DNA from: CAG-390 sp045543615
GTDB taxonomy: Bacteria; Bacillota; Clostridia; Oscillospirales; CAG-272
Length of the DNA: 64,000 bases
Reading direction: 5' to 3'
NCBI GenBank assembly: GCA_045543615.1
Contig: JAZPXL010000018.1
Location: forward strand, 82,427 to 146,426
Shown: positions 53,314 to 62,052 of the stretch, piece by piece
Position numbering within the stretch: position 1 is the first letter of the stretch
Layout of the letters: each line of letters starts with the position of its first letter
The notes under the pieces: model-generated
The model's database searches: none
Told to the model about the DNA's origin: nothing
Seen by the model: only the letters and a program-made list of their open reading frames with translations
Translations under genes and position numbers: made by a program

Positions 53314-53359
53314 AAAAGAACATCCGTGTCAAGACCAAAATCGACACGGATGTTCTTTT
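53314..53359 (-). terminator. Terminator of the apbE operon
   Basis: Seventeen-base arms AAAAGAACATCCGTGTC and complement around a 12-base loop. Confidence 0.92.
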
Positions 53360-53360
53360 A

Positions 53361-54386
53361 TCATTTATTTGCTATTTTGTATTCTTTTGCTGTAAGAGAA
53401 AATTTTCCTTCAAGACCGTCTGTAAGCAAGACTTCATTTTCACTTATCAAAATCGCCTCAAAATCAAGCAAGCCACTTCTGTAAAGCTCAATAGCCTCGT
53501 CAGCTCCAAGCACAAAAAGCGCAGTCGAAAGTGCATCTGCAAGCGTTCCGTCATTTGAGATGACAACCACGCTACACAGTCCACTGTCGGACGGATAGCC
53601 GTTTTTTGGATCAATTATATGATGATAGCGTTTGCCGTCAATCGTGTAATATCTCTCATAATCACCCGAAACGGAGACAAATGCATCGCAAACGCCTATC
53701 GTACCAATAAGCTCTTTGTCTTGCCTTGGATCGCGAATGCCTATATTAAATTCTCTACTGCCGCCACGCTCACCAAAAACTGCGATATTTCCGCCAACTG
53801 AGATTATTCCCCACTCCACGCCCGCTTCTCTCAGAAATGAAATTACAGCCTCTGCTGCCGCTCCCTTGGCTATGCCTCCTACGTCAAGCCTTTGGCCTTC
53901 GGCCTTCTCAAGAGTATTTTCGCCGTCATTAAGCGTGAGACGTGACGAGTCAACAAGCGACAGTGCACCCTCAAGCTCTTCTTGTGTGGGTAATCGATTC
54001 TCTTTTTCTGCCCTCTCCCAAAGATCTAGCACAGGTTTTATAGTTATATCAAATGCGCCGTCACTCTCCTCGAAAACACACTTCGCCTTTGAGACAAGAG
54101 TCTTCATCCCTATTGTTATTGGACGCTTTTCGTCCGAAGAGTTTATAGCAGAAATTTCCGAATCCTCTCTGTGACAATCAAACAGCTCCGAATAAGTTTC
54201 AAATATCTGTCGGCACAAGCGAAACAGGTTATCCGGGTCGGTTGAAGAGGCTGGCAGCTTAATTTCGATAACTGTGTTCATCGAAACAAATGTGTCACTC
54301 ACAACTTTATTGTTGTTATCGCACGATGACAGAGAGAGTATGAGAAGCAGTAGCGTTAGAACAAGGCAAAGCGTTCTTTTAAGCAT
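53361..54386 (-). CDS. apbE: FAD:protein FMN transferase (ApbE), lipoprotein
   Basis: A 341-aa exported lipoprotein that attaches FMN to Thr/Ser of target proteins. The signal MLKRTLCLVLTLLLLILSL ends in lipobox SSC. FVSMNTVIEIKL, DCHREDSEISAIN, FDITIKPVLDLWERAE, RLDVGGIAKGAAAEAVI, GGNIAVFG and LADALSTALFVLG (metal-binding end) are all conserved. It overlaps the Gx-transporter gene by 8 bases. In electron-transfer loci such lipoproteins act outside the membrane on surface flavoproteins; no target was found in the window. Confidence 0.95.
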   Translation of the reverse strand: MLKRTLCLVLTLLLLILSLSSCDNNNKVVSDTFVSMNTVIEIKLPASSTDPDNLFRLCRQIFETYSELFDCHREDSEISAINSSDEKRPITIGMKTLVSKAKCVFEESDGAFDITIKPVLDLWERAEKENRLPTQEELEGALSLVDSSRLTLNDGENTLEKAEGQRLDVGGIAKGAAAEAVISFLREAGVEWGIISVGGNIAVFGERGGSREFNIGIRDPRQDKELIGTIGVCDAFVSVSGDYERYYTIDGKRYHHIIDPKNGYPSDSGLCSVVVISNDGTLADALSTALFVLGADEAIELYRSGLLDFEAILISENEVLLTDGLEGKFSLTAKEYKIANK

Positions 54387-54939
54387 CTTTCTCTCTCCTT
54401 GATAGATATTTTTCGGAAATGGCGCGACAGGTTGGCGAAATGAGATTTAAAAGTATACCAACAATCCAGGCAAAAGCAGTACCAAACAAAAGCAATACGG
54501 GCAAATAACGCCAAATACCGGAAAGTGAAAACAATAGTGAAGAGGCCAATATTTGTCCAACGCCGTGTGCCGCCGCAGAGAGCACCGAAGCACCAACAAA
54601 GCTCATTTTTAACCTCGAAAAAGCCGAAAGCAAAAGCAAAACGAGAAACGCACAGACAGATCCTGCGAGGGACAGCACAAACGAATTAAATGAACCGAAC
54701 AAAAGAAAATTCAAAATCACCCTGATAAGAACCACAGCTGCAGCAGAGGCTTTTGAAATATAAACAAACGCAAGCAGAGTTGCAATATTTGCCAAGCCGA
54801 GCTTTACACCGGGAAGTGGAATTACAAATCCTAATGGTATGACGCTTTCAAGATAGGAAAGTGCGAGCGCAAAAGCCGAAAATGCGGCAGTAAGCGTCAG
54901 TTTTTTTATGTGGAGAGCGTTATCCTGCAATCGCATCAT
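54379..54939 (-). CDS. Gx transporter family membrane protein (EetB-like)
   Basis: A 186-aa protein with 5-6 membrane helices, of the Gx_transp / heptaprenyl diphosphate synthase component I family: LTLTAAFSAFALALSYLESVIP, PGVKLGLANIATLLAFVY, LLFGSFNSFVLSLAGSV, AAAHGVGQILASSLLF. ATG 54939 or the adjacent ATG follows GGAGG. It overlaps the NusG-II gene by 20 bases and apbE by 8. The EetB protein of the Listeria extracellular electron transfer locus is of this family. Confidence 0.88.
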   Translation of the reverse strand: MMRLQDNALHIKKLTLTAAFSAFALALSYLESVIPLGFVIPLPGVKLGLANIATLLAFVYISKASAAAVVLIRVILNFLLFGSFNSFVLSLAGSVCAFLVLLLLSAFSRLKMSFVGASVLSAAAHGVGQILASSLLFSLSGIWRYLPVLLLFGTAFAWIVGILLNLISPTCRAISEKYLSRREKDA

Positions 54940-55315
54940 TCTCTCCTCCACCAAGAATTTTTATTACTATACCTGACGGCACGCAGACTATGCTTTCACC
55001 TTTTTTTGATATTCTCCCAAAGCTTTTACAGTCTCCTCCGGGGCAATCGCTTTCGCTGACGCAAACAAAGCCATCAACAACCTCGACAGTCAGATGATAA
55101 TCACCTGACTCAAAGCTATAAGTTGCATCCACAGAAAGTGGATATTTTTCTTCAATCTCGCCGTTTTGTGATGTTACAAAAAAATACTCACCCTTTGGAA
55201 AAGTCAAGAAAATTGATAGCAAGAAAAGTCCAACAGCTAAACTCAACACAGCCACTGTGACAAGAACATCAAAAACGCATATAGCCGTCTTGCCTTTTTT
55301 ATCTACGAAAACCAT
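54920..55315 (-). CDS. Membrane-anchored NusG domain II protein (EetA-like)
   Basis: A 131-aa protein with one helix (VFDVLVTVAVLSLAVGLFLLSIFL) and an exported NusG-II domain (GFVCVSESDCPGGDCKSFGRISKKGESIVCVPSGIVIKI) with three conserved Cys. Unrelated in role to NusG itself. The arrangement NusG-II, Gx transporter, ApbE matches the EetA-EetB-FmnB part of the flavin-based electron transfer locus. It begins 4 bases after the LURP-one gene. Confidence 0.88.
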   Translation of the reverse strand: MVFVDKKGKTAICVFDVLVTVAVLSLAVGLFLLSIFLTFPKGEYFFVTSQNGEIEEKYPLSVDATYSFESGDYHLTVEVVDGFVCVSESDCPGGDCKSFGRISKKGESIVCVPSGIVIKILGGGENDAIAG

Positions 55316-55319
55316 TTAG

Positions 55320-55793
55320 TCAATCTCTTGATGCCTCAATACAGGCATCGATGACGAGTGCAACTGCGAGAGCAATTACCTCATCAGCACCAGGTGCGAT
55401 GTCAATTTCATAAGTGTCACCCCAGGTAAACCACTCCTTTGAAACCGAGAAAACCACAAACGAGCCGTCTCTCGCTTCATATTCGTGAGAAAAGAAGTCA
55501 CCACTGACCTCCCAACCAAGACCGTTTATGCTATACTTCTGAGTAAAGAAGCTGAACTCTTTGACTATCTCGGCAATCTCGTTGCTACCACGGCTGAGCT
55601 TGTATGTAGGCAGAAATCTGAACATCTCCTGATCAATCGTCGCAAGCTCCCTGCCCTGCAGATCGTAGATGTGAAAATGCTTGCCGAAGGTAAAAATCTC
55701 GCCCTCGACATAGTATTTTTCGTTTTCGTCTCTGTCATAGACAGAAAACTTATCTCCCCAGGTGAAAATATGTTGTTTTACATAGAGTTTCAT
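55320..55793 (-). CDS. LURP-one-related (LOR) family protein
   Basis: A 157-aa beta-barrel protein from MKLYVKQHIFTWGDKFSVYD, with GGAGAG upstream. The repeated pattern (FTWGDKFSVYD; FTFGKHFHIYDLQGRELATIDQEMF; FFTQKYSIN; FFSHEYEARDGSFVVFSVSKEWFTWGDTYEIDI) is that of YxjI/LURP-one/Tubby-like proteins. A longer upstream start lacks a ribosome site. Function unknown. Confidence 0.85.
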   Translation of the reverse strand: MKLYVKQHIFTWGDKFSVYDRDENEKYYVEGEIFTFGKHFHIYDLQGRELATIDQEMFRFLPTYKLSRGSNEIAEIVKEFSFFTQKYSINGLGWEVSGDFFSHEYEARDGSFVVFSVSKEWFTWGDTYEIDIAPGADEVIALAVALVIDACIEASRD

Positions 55794-55806
55794 TTTGTGC
55801 TCTCCA

Positions 55807-56250
55807 TTATAAGTTTTGTTCAATATATCGCAGTGCTTGCTCAAAGAACACGGGCGTTACCTTTGGATAAGTCAGCTCGAGTGGAAGACAATCAAAAAGT
55901 GCGACCTCACTCATTTCGCTTTCCGGGAGTGTGCCCATTTCTTTGACAATTGCAAGAAAAACGACACCGTTTGCAAATCCCTCGTTGTCATATCCATAAT
56001 AATCGCACACTCGGTAAAGGTCGGCAGAGACAATCCCACTCTCCTCATAAAGTTCACGGCGTGCAGCTTCAACAGGCGACTCGCCGTCCTCAATATGACC
56101 TCCCTGAGTTTCCCAGGTATCTCTCTCGTTGTGGCGTGAGAGAACGAATTTGCCGTTATATATACTGCATATTGCAACAAATATATATCCGTCAAGCGAG
56201 CCACTTGGGTGTATGATGCACTCAAGTCTTTTTAGCTTATCATTCATCAC
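55807..56250 (-). CDS. NUDIX hydrolase
   Basis: A 147-aa protein with a full NUDIX box at residues 51-73 (GHIEDGESPVEAARRELYEE, then SGI). NERDTWETQGGHIE precedes it, like Bacillota NUDIX proteins acting on nucleotide-sugar or nucleoside diphosphates. It lies 6 bases after another NUDIX gene. Substrate unknown. Confidence 0.9.
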   Translation of the reverse strand: MMNDKLKRLECIIHPSGSLDGYIFVAICSIYNGKFVLSRHNERDTWETQGGHIEDGESPVEAARRELYEESGIVSADLYRVCDYYGYDNEGFANGVVFLAIVKEMGTLPESEMSEVALFDCLPLELTYPKVTPVFFEQALRYIEQNL

Positions 56251-56256
56251 AAAAAA

Positions 56257-56712
56257 TCAATGATACGAGTTTTTGCCCGATGGGCGAGATGATAGCGCAG
56301 AGAGATGCGAGATAATATAATCATTGGCAAGGCTCAAAATCCTTTTTGTGTTATCGTGGATAATGAGTGACATAGCTTTCTCGTATGAGCAGAGCTGTGC
56401 TGACAAAAGCTCGCTTTCTTGTGGGGTGAACTCCTGGTCCTTATATTCGCCAACGAAGAAAACAACCTGCTTTTGAACATCGGCTGAGGGAATGTAATAC
56501 TCACTTATCTCCCTAAAGTCACCAATAAGAAAAGCGTTTACCCCCACCTCTTCTTTGATTTCACGAAGAGCTGTCTCACGCTCACTCTCCCCTTCCTCGA
56601 CGTGTCCCTTGGGGAACGAAAAGAAGCCTGCTTTTTGCTGTATCAAAAGATATTGAATTTCGCCATCTATGATAGTGAATAATATCGCTCCGCAAGATTT
56701 CTCGAATGTCAT
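56257..56712 (-). CDS. NUDIX hydrolase, Ap4A-hydrolase-like
   Basis: A 151-aa protein beginning EKSCGAILFTIIDGEIQYLLIQ, with FSFPKGHVEEGESERETALREIKEE as the NUDIX box (36-58). This pattern (SxGAIxF, FPKGHxExGE) is that of diadenosine tetraphosphate hydrolases. First gene of the minus-strand unit leading to the EetA/EetB/ApbE set. Confidence 0.88.
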   Translation of the reverse strand: MTFEKSCGAILFTIIDGEIQYLLIQQKAGFFSFPKGHVEEGESERETALREIKEEVGVNAFLIGDFREISEYYIPSADVQKQVVFFVGEYKDQEFTPQESELLSAQLCSYEKAMSLIIHDNTKRILSLANDYIISHLSALSSRPSGKNSYH

Positions 56713-56741
56713 AATGTACCTCTCAATACTGAATTGTATTT

Positions 56742-56770
56742 ATTATATCACAAAACATTTCCTTTTTCAA
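56742..56770 (-). promoter_or_regulatory. Sigma-A promoter of the NUDIX-LOR-eet-like operon
   Basis: Minus-strand TTGAAA, 17 bases, TATAAT. It is the only promoter found for the six genes down to apbE. Confidence 0.7.
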
Positions 56771-56861
56771 TAACTCAACTCCAAGTTATCAAAAAAGAGG
56801 CTTGATACAACCGTTTTTCTTGCACAAACAGCCAAATAAGAACAAAAAAACGCAAGAAGTC

Positions 56862-56890
56862 TTGCAGTATTGCAAGTTTTGTGCTATAAT
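56862..56890 (+). promoter_or_regulatory. Sigma-A promoter of the plus-strand enzyme cluster, with operator-like palindrome
   Basis: TTGCAG, 17 bases, TATAAT. The -35 lies in CTTGCA-GTAT-TGCAAG (56861-56876), a perfect inverted repeat suited to repressor binding. Confidence 0.7.
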
Positions 56891-56948
56891 GTTTAGCAAA
56901 AAGAATTGTAATCAGAGTAATTATATAATAATCAACAAAGGAGAAAAA

Positions 56949-57683
56949 ATGGCTTCTTGGGTTATACATTTAATGATAGCAGACTCAGTTCTCGAGTTGC
57001 TTCCAAATTTGGATAGACACGGCTTTTGTGTGGGTAATATTGCGCCTGATTGCAATTTAGAAAATGAAGATTGGACGAGCTTTACACCCCCCAGAGAGGT
57101 TACGCATTGGATGAGCGGAGAGCGAAAGGTGGCCTCCGATTGTGATGCTTTCTGCGAGAATTACATTCTCGGTAGAAAAGACGAAATTAAAACATTAGAA
57201 GAATATTCATTTCTGCTGGGTTACTACTGCCATTTGATTACCGATGCTGCTTTCCAGGAAATGATCCGAGATGATGAGCGTGTTAAAGCAACTTGGGTGC
57301 GTATTAAGGAAGTTGAAGAACTGAGTGTTGCGACAGCCGGAATGGCTGAAACTTGGGATTCGGTAAAAAAGCTCATTCCAAAAAAAGAACGAATGCGTGA
57401 GATATACTCAATTGAAGCTGAGTATTTGAGAGATCACCCAAACTCAGGTTATCTCACGGAAATCCTTCCGCTAAAGTCTTTCCCCGATTATATTGACTAT
57501 CTACCCCACGATTGTATTGTTAGGAAAATTGCCGTGATGGGCTATTTTCCCAAACTCGATAATTCGATTACCCAATACATCTCAATATCAAAGGAAGAAT
57601 ACACAGCCTTTGTAGAAAAAACCATAAACCTGACTATAAACAAAATCATTGAAAAGAATTTATATGGAGACGTGCTGATATGA
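56949..57683 (+). CDS. Zinc-dependent phospholipase C-like protein
   Basis: A 244-aa protein from MASWVIHLMIADSVLELLP, with AAAGGAG 6 bases upstream. FCVGNIAPDCNLENED and HWMSG followed by FLLGYYCHLITDAAFQEMI match the clostridial zinc-dependent phospholipase C fold, whose His/Asp residues bind metal. There is no signal peptide, so the substrate is probably intracellular and the family name may mislead. First gene of the plus-strand cluster. Confidence 0.78.
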   Translation: MASWVIHLMIADSVLELLPNLDRHGFCVGNIAPDCNLENEDWTSFTPPREVTHWMSGERKVASDCDAFCENYILGRKDEIKTLEEYSFLLGYYCHLITDAAFQEMIRDDERVKATWVRIKEVEELSVATAGMAETWDSVKKLIPKKERMREIYSIEAEYLRDHPNSGYLTEILPLKSFPDYIDYLPHDCIVRKIAVMGYFPKLDNSITQYISISKEEYTAFVEKTINLTINKIIEKNLYGDVLI

Positions 57684-58225
57684 AAATAGTCATTGGAGCC
57701 GGGAAAACTGCTTATGACGGTTGGATAAGCACCCAGGAAAGCGAACTGAATTTGTTAAACCGCGCTGATTTTGAACGTATGTTTTCCGATGAAAGACCGT
57801 CTGCATTTCTCGCTGAGCACGTTTGGGAGCATATGACATTTGAAGAGGGCTGTTTAGCTGCCAAAAACTGTTTTGATTTCCTTATTGATGGAGGATATAT
57901 CAGAGTTGCCGTTCCGGATATAAACTTTAAAAATCAATGGTATCAAAATTTAGTAAAGGTAGGGGGAAACGGAGATCCTAATCATCCTGCATACACTCAC
58001 AAAATTGTTTATGACTATAAAACCTTATGCGCTGTATTTGAGCAAGCCGGGTTTGTGGTTGACCTGCTCGAATACTGCGATGAAAATGGAGAATTTCATT
58101 ACAATTATTGGAATGAGCTTGATGGAAAAATCGGTCGTTCCTTACGTTTTGATACACGAAACAAAAATGGCAAGCTACAAATGGTGTCAATCATTATCGA
58201 TGCAAAAAAGCCGTCGTCCATCTAA
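57680..58225 (+). CDS. SAM-dependent methyltransferase-like protein
   Basis: A 181-aa protein of the small methyltransferase group with MKIVIGAGKTAYDGWISTQE at the N-terminus, SAFLAEHVWEHMTFEEGCLAA and GGYIRVAVPDINF. It overlaps the previous gene by 4 bases (ATGA). The first strand loop is GAGKTAYDGW, shorter than the classical GxGxG, as usual in this group. Target unknown. Confidence 0.78.
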   Translation: MKIVIGAGKTAYDGWISTQESELNLLNRADFERMFSDERPSAFLAEHVWEHMTFEEGCLAAKNCFDFLIDGGYIRVAVPDINFKNQWYQNLVKVGGNGDPNHPAYTHKIVYDYKTLCAVFEQAGFVVDLLEYCDENGEFHYNYWNELDGKIGRSLRFDTRNKNGKLQMVSIIIDAKKPSSI

Positions 58226-58272
58226 TTCTTATTAATGTCAGAATCAAATTCTTCGCCCAAAGGACTTTAACA

Positions 58273-59181
58273 ATGGAAAGAACAGAAAACACAGCTATCA
58301 CACAAATATGTGGCACAAGATTTGCCGTTTTTTCAGATATTCATTCAAATTTCGAGGCCCTGAGGGCTTGCTATGCTGATGCTCTTGCCTTGGGCGTTGA
58401 CGCATTCATACTTCTTGGCGACTATGTCTCAGACCTCGGCGAGCCTGTGAGAACTATGGATCTTGTGTATGAGATAATCTCTCGCCATCCTTGCGTTTGT
58501 CTGCGTGGAAATCGTGAGCGTTATATGCTTGAGCACGACCGTGGGATCTCCCACTTTGAAAAAGGCTCAAGCAGCGGTTCTCTTTTGTTTACATACAAAA
58601 ACCTGACGAGGTTTGATCTTGACTTTTTCGAAAGCCTTAAGATATCTGACACAATAAAGATAAACGGCGTTTTAGCAGATATTGCCCACTCTACTATGGA
58701 CAATGACAGGTACTATTTTGACAACAAGGACGGCAGAGCCGGAGAAATCTTTGAGCAGATGAAGTGCAATTATTTTCTTACGGCTCACACTCACAAGCAA
58801 TACATAATTAAAGAAAACGGAAAAACAATAATTAACCCAGGCTCTCTTGGTATCCCACAGGGTGGTGACAGACAGGCAAAATACGCATTGCTTGAAACTA
58901 AAAATAGTGAGATTTGTGCTACTCTTCGCAGTGTAAATTACGATATTGCAAAGGTTATCCATTCGCAGTTTGCAAGTGGGCTTGTAGACTTTGGCAAGTA
59001 CTGGGCTACGGGAGTTCTTTATGACATTATCACAGGTCAGGAATGCATATACAGGTTACTTCTTGAAGTCGAAAAAGCAGGAAGTGTGAGTGATGAGGAG
59101 GTGTGGCGTGCCACAGCTCAGCGATTCCAAATGAAATTTACTGAAAAAGAAATTTTGGATTTTTATCGGGAGTACAGATAA
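58273..59181 (+). CDS. Metallophosphoesterase family protein
   Basis: A 302-aa phosphoesterase. Motifs in order are FSDIHSNFEALRAC, LLGDYVSDLG, LRGNRERYM, IAHSTMD and FLTAHTHKQYI followed by INPGSLGIPQGG. This matches YfcE/diadenosine-tetraphosphatase-like enzymes with a ~90-residue C-terminal extension. An AAAGGAC site precedes the ATG. Confidence 0.88.
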   Translation: MERTENTAITQICGTRFAVFSDIHSNFEALRACYADALALGVDAFILLGDYVSDLGEPVRTMDLVYEIISRHPCVCLRGNRERYMLEHDRGISHFEKGSSSGSLLFTYKNLTRFDLDFFESLKISDTIKINGVLADIAHSTMDNDRYYFDNKDGRAGEIFEQMKCNYFLTAHTHKQYIIKENGKTIINPGSLGIPQGGDRQAKYALLETKNSEICATLRSVNYDIAKVIHSQFASGLVDFGKYWATGVLYDIITGQECIYRLLLEVEKAGSVSDEEVWRATAQRFQMKFTEKEILDFYREYR

Positions 59182-59204
59182 AGTTTGAAGATCCGGAGGG
59201 AAAA

Positions 59205-59684
59205 ATGAGCAAAGATATGTGCGTAAGTTGCGATGACGGAATTCTCAACATCCGTGTTGGCGCAATCATTATGAGAGATGGAAAAATACTGATGGTTGGC
59301 AACGATAGAAATGACTATCTGTATTCCGTTGGAGGAAGAATAAAATTCGGTGAAACTGCAGAGGAAGCCATTGTACGTGAAGTTCTTGAGGAGACAGGAG
59401 CAGTGATGGAAATCGACCGTCTTGGGTTTGTTCACGAAAACTATTTCTACACAGACTCGCCCTCGACTCCCCGAAAGCTGATTTATGAGATTTCATTTTA
59501 CTTCTATATGAAAGCTCCCGATGATTTTTCTCCAATAAGCGAGAGCTTTACCGAATCGGGAATCAAAGAGTATTTGCGTTGGGTATCACTTGACGAGGAA
59601 ACAAAAATGTATCCCGAGTTTTTCAGAACGGAACTGAAAAATCCCACAGATACAGTAAAACATTTTGTAAATGACGAGAGATAA
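59205..59684 (+). CDS. NUDIX hydrolase
   Basis: A 159-aa protein with the NUDIX box at residues 44-66 (GGRIKFGETAEEAIVREVLEE, TGA). RVGAIIMRDGKILMV and the GFVHENYFY block resemble another NUDIX protein at 61.0 kb. CGGAGGG precedes the start. Substrate unknown. Confidence 0.9.
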   Translation: MSKDMCVSCDDGILNIRVGAIIMRDGKILMVGNDRNDYLYSVGGRIKFGETAEEAIVREVLEETGAVMEIDRLGFVHENYFYTDSPSTPRKLIYEISFYFYMKAPDDFSPISESFTESGIKEYLRWVSLDEETKMYPEFFRTELKNPTDTVKHFVNDER

Positions 59685-59685
59685 G

Positions 59686-60453
59686 ATGAGTATTATTAAA
59701 AACGAAATACCGATTTTGGAATTTGATAGCGAGCAGACGGCTGTTATCAACCCGGGGCGCAAGGATTTAGGCTTGAAGTTGCCTGAAAAATGCGTTTTTG
59801 CCTTTCTTGGCGAATATATTGATGAATATGCAAGCAAGAGCGAAACAATTAAAGTCTCTGAATTTCAGAGTATGACCAAAATATACCCTATATATGTGAC
59901 AAAATACAAGGGCGAGGAGATAACTCTTTGCCAAGCTCCCGTAGGCTCGGCGGCATCGGCGCAGATACTTGATTGGCTCATCGGATACGGTGTGCGCAAA
60001 ATCATCTCAGCAGGCTCTTGTGGTTCGCTTGAGGATTTTTCGGAGAGCACTTTTCTTGTACCCTGTAAGGCTCTGCGTGACGAGGGTGCTTCATATCATT
60101 ATGCTCCACCTTCTCGTTTTATGGAAATAAACGAAAAGGCTCGCTACGCTATCAAAGAAACCATAGCCGAGCACGGAATGAAATACGGAGAGGTCATCAC
60201 CTGGTCAACTGACGGATTCTTCCGTGAAACTAAAGAAAAGGTCGCATATCGCAAAAGCGAGGGCTGCTCGGTTGTAGAAATGGAGTGCTCTGCACTTGCG
60301 GCCGTCGCTTCATTCAGAGGCGCGACATTCGGAATGATTCTCTACACTGCCGATAGCCTTGCCGACGTGGATAAATACGATGCACGAAACTGGGGTGGCA
60401 ACGCATACGAATATGCACTGACTCTCTGTCTTGATGCGGTACTTAAGCTGTAG
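59686..60453 (+). CDS. Nucleoside phosphorylase (PNP/UDP family)
   Basis: A 255-aa enzyme that splits nucleosides with phosphate. APVGSAASAQILDWLIGYGVRKIISAGSCGSL is the phosphate- and ribose-binding block, and GCSVVEMECSALAAVASF holds the MEME-like ribose motif (EMEC). ATG 59686 follows GAGAGATAAG at the end of the NUDIX gene. It resembles uridine phosphorylase-like proteins; base specificity cannot be read. Confidence 0.87.
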   Translation: MSIIKNEIPILEFDSEQTAVINPGRKDLGLKLPEKCVFAFLGEYIDEYASKSETIKVSEFQSMTKIYPIYVTKYKGEEITLCQAPVGSAASAQILDWLIGYGVRKIISAGSCGSLEDFSESTFLVPCKALRDEGASYHYAPPSRFMEINEKARYAIKETIAEHGMKYGEVITWSTDGFFRETKEKVAYRKSEGCSVVEMECSALAAVASFRGATFGMILYTADSLADVDKYDARNWGGNAYEYALTLCLDAVLKL

Positions 60454-60470
60454 TTTTCAAAGGGAATAAT

Positions 60471-61010
60471 ATGGGTAATGTTATATTAGTTTGTGGTCTA
60501 AATGGTGCCGGTAAAAGCACGCTGGCAAAAGCACTTGCCGAAAGAATAAATTGTAGCTTTATTGATATTGAAGATATATACTTTTCTCGTCAAGACAACC
60601 CTGATTATCCGTATGAAAAATCCCGTTCATATGAAGAGGTTGTATCATTACTTACAAAGCTTGTAAAGACTGAAAATGACTTTGTTCTGGCATCGGTAAC
60701 AGGCAGCTTTGGAGATGAGTTTGTTTCTCATCTGAAATGTATAATCACCATTGAAGTCCCAAAGGAGATACGATTAAAGCGAGTATATAGTAGGTCATAC
60801 ATACTTTTCGGTGAAAAAAGTTGTAAAGGCGGTGATTATTACGAGCAAATCAAGTCCTTCCATAATTTTTGTGCTTCAAGGGATGAAAATTTAGTTAATG
60901 ATTGGCTATCAACTATATGCTGCCCCATATTCAGAGTAGATGGAACATTGCCAATAAGTGAAAATGTTAATCTAATTGAAAAAACGATAAAAAACAGATC
61001 AATTGTATAA
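60471..61010 (+). CDS. P-loop kinase-like ATPase
   Basis: A 179-aa protein with Walker A CGLNGAGKSTLAKALAERI at residues 8-26, then FIDIEDIYF (the substrate-binding D-x-D) and a lid with RLKRVYSRSYILFGEKS. This is the small nucleotide/shikimate kinase layout. Codon use is more A/T-rich than the neighbours. Substrate unknown. Confidence 0.78.
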   Translation: MGNVILVCGLNGAGKSTLAKALAERINCSFIDIEDIYFSRQDNPDYPYEKSRSYEEVVSLLTKLVKTENDFVLASVTGSFGDEFVSHLKCIITIEVPKEIRLKRVYSRSYILFGEKSCKGGDYYEQIKSFHNFCASRDENLVNDWLSTICCPIFRVDGTLPISENVNLIEKTIKNRSIV

Positions 61011-61042
61011 AGAGATTTTTTCTAATACTTAGAGGAAAAACA

Positions 61043-61528
61043 ATGTCAGACATTCTTTTCAAAACCGACGATTACATCTTTTCGTACCGTGTCGGCGGTG
61101 TACTTATACATAACGGAAAGGTGCTTATGCAAAATGCTGAGGGGGACGACGGCTACGCCTTTATCGGTGGTCACGTTGCCTTTGGGGAAACGACCGATGA
61201 AACCCTTGTGCGAGAGTTCAAGGAAGAAATCGGCGCAGATATAAAAATCGAAAGATTGCTCATGGTAAATGAAAACTTCTTCCCTTGGGGCAATCATCCT
61301 TGTCAACAGATCAATTTGTATTATCTGATTTCCTTGAAGGACGAAACGCAAATTCCTCTTGATAGAAATTTCAAGGCGCTTGACGATTTGGGTAATGAAC
61401 GAATTGAGTTGAATATGTGTTGGATACCGCTTGAAGATATCCCTAACAAGAGCATATATCCCCCACAAGCAAAGGAGTACATTATGAATCTGCCCGATGA
61501 GATCGTGTACTTTGTCTATAAGGAGTAA
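61043..61528 (+). CDS. NUDIX hydrolase
   Basis: A 161-aa protein with NUDIX box at residues 43-65 (GGHVAFGETTDETLVREFKEE, IGA). It shares layout with the NUDIX at 59.2 kb (YRVGGVLIHNGKVLM; LLMVNENFF), so the two are probably distant paralogues. AGAGGAA precedes the start. Confidence 0.9.
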   Translation: MSDILFKTDDYIFSYRVGGVLIHNGKVLMQNAEGDDGYAFIGGHVAFGETTDETLVREFKEEIGADIKIERLLMVNENFFPWGNHPCQQINLYYLISLKDETQIPLDRNFKALDDLGNERIELNMCWIPLEDIPNKSIYPPQAKEYIMNLPDEIVYFVYKE

Positions 61529-61551
61529 TTTTGTGCTTTGAGGAGATCAAT

Positions 61552-62019
61552 ATGGTACAAATTAATGAAACTCTCCGCCTCCGACGTTTTGACGGAAATT
61601 ATGATTTTGCTTTTGAATGGTATCAAGACCCCGAAACAGTTCTTCTTGTTGATGCTAAGGCTGAACCATATTCCTACGAAACCTTGACGAATATGTACAA
61701 CTACCTAAATGGCAAAGGTGAACTGTATTTTATCGAAGTCAATGAGAACGGCAAATGGAAGCCTATTGGTGACGTTACCTTTTGGCAAGAGGATATGCCT
61801 ATTGTCATCGGTGAGCGTGAATACCGTGGCAAAGGTATCGGCAAAAAGGTTGTATCTGCCCTCGTTGAGCGTGGCAGAATGATGGGATACGATAAACTGT
61901 ACGTTGGCGAAATCTACGATTTCAACATCGGTTCACAAAAGTGCTTTGAGGGCGTAGGCTTCCGAAGCTACGAAAAAACCGAGAAAGGTTCTCGGTATGT
62001 TTTGGAATTAAACAAGTAA
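61552..62019 (+). CDS. GNAT family N-acetyltransferase
   Basis: A 155-aa protein from MVQINETLRLRRFDGNYDFA, with GAGGAG 6 bases upstream; an in-frame TTG further upstream is rejected. The acetyl-CoA loop is EREYRGKGIGKKVVSALVERG, and YDFNIGSQKCFEGVGFR is the usual motif B. Acceptor unknown. Confidence 0.88.
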   Translation: MVQINETLRLRRFDGNYDFAFEWYQDPETVLLVDAKAEPYSYETLTNMYNYLNGKGELYFIEVNENGKWKPIGDVTFWQEDMPIVIGEREYRGKGIGKKVVSALVERGRMMGYDKLYVGEIYDFNIGSQKCFEGVGFRSYEKTEKGSRYVLELNK

Positions 62020-62052
62020 AGATAATTCAGGAAGGCAGCAGGAGACAATACG

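Noticed and set aside
57680..58225. Truncated methyltransferase pseudogene
   Set aside because: The short N-terminus is normal for this small methyltransferase group, and the frame is intact and coupled to the gene before it.
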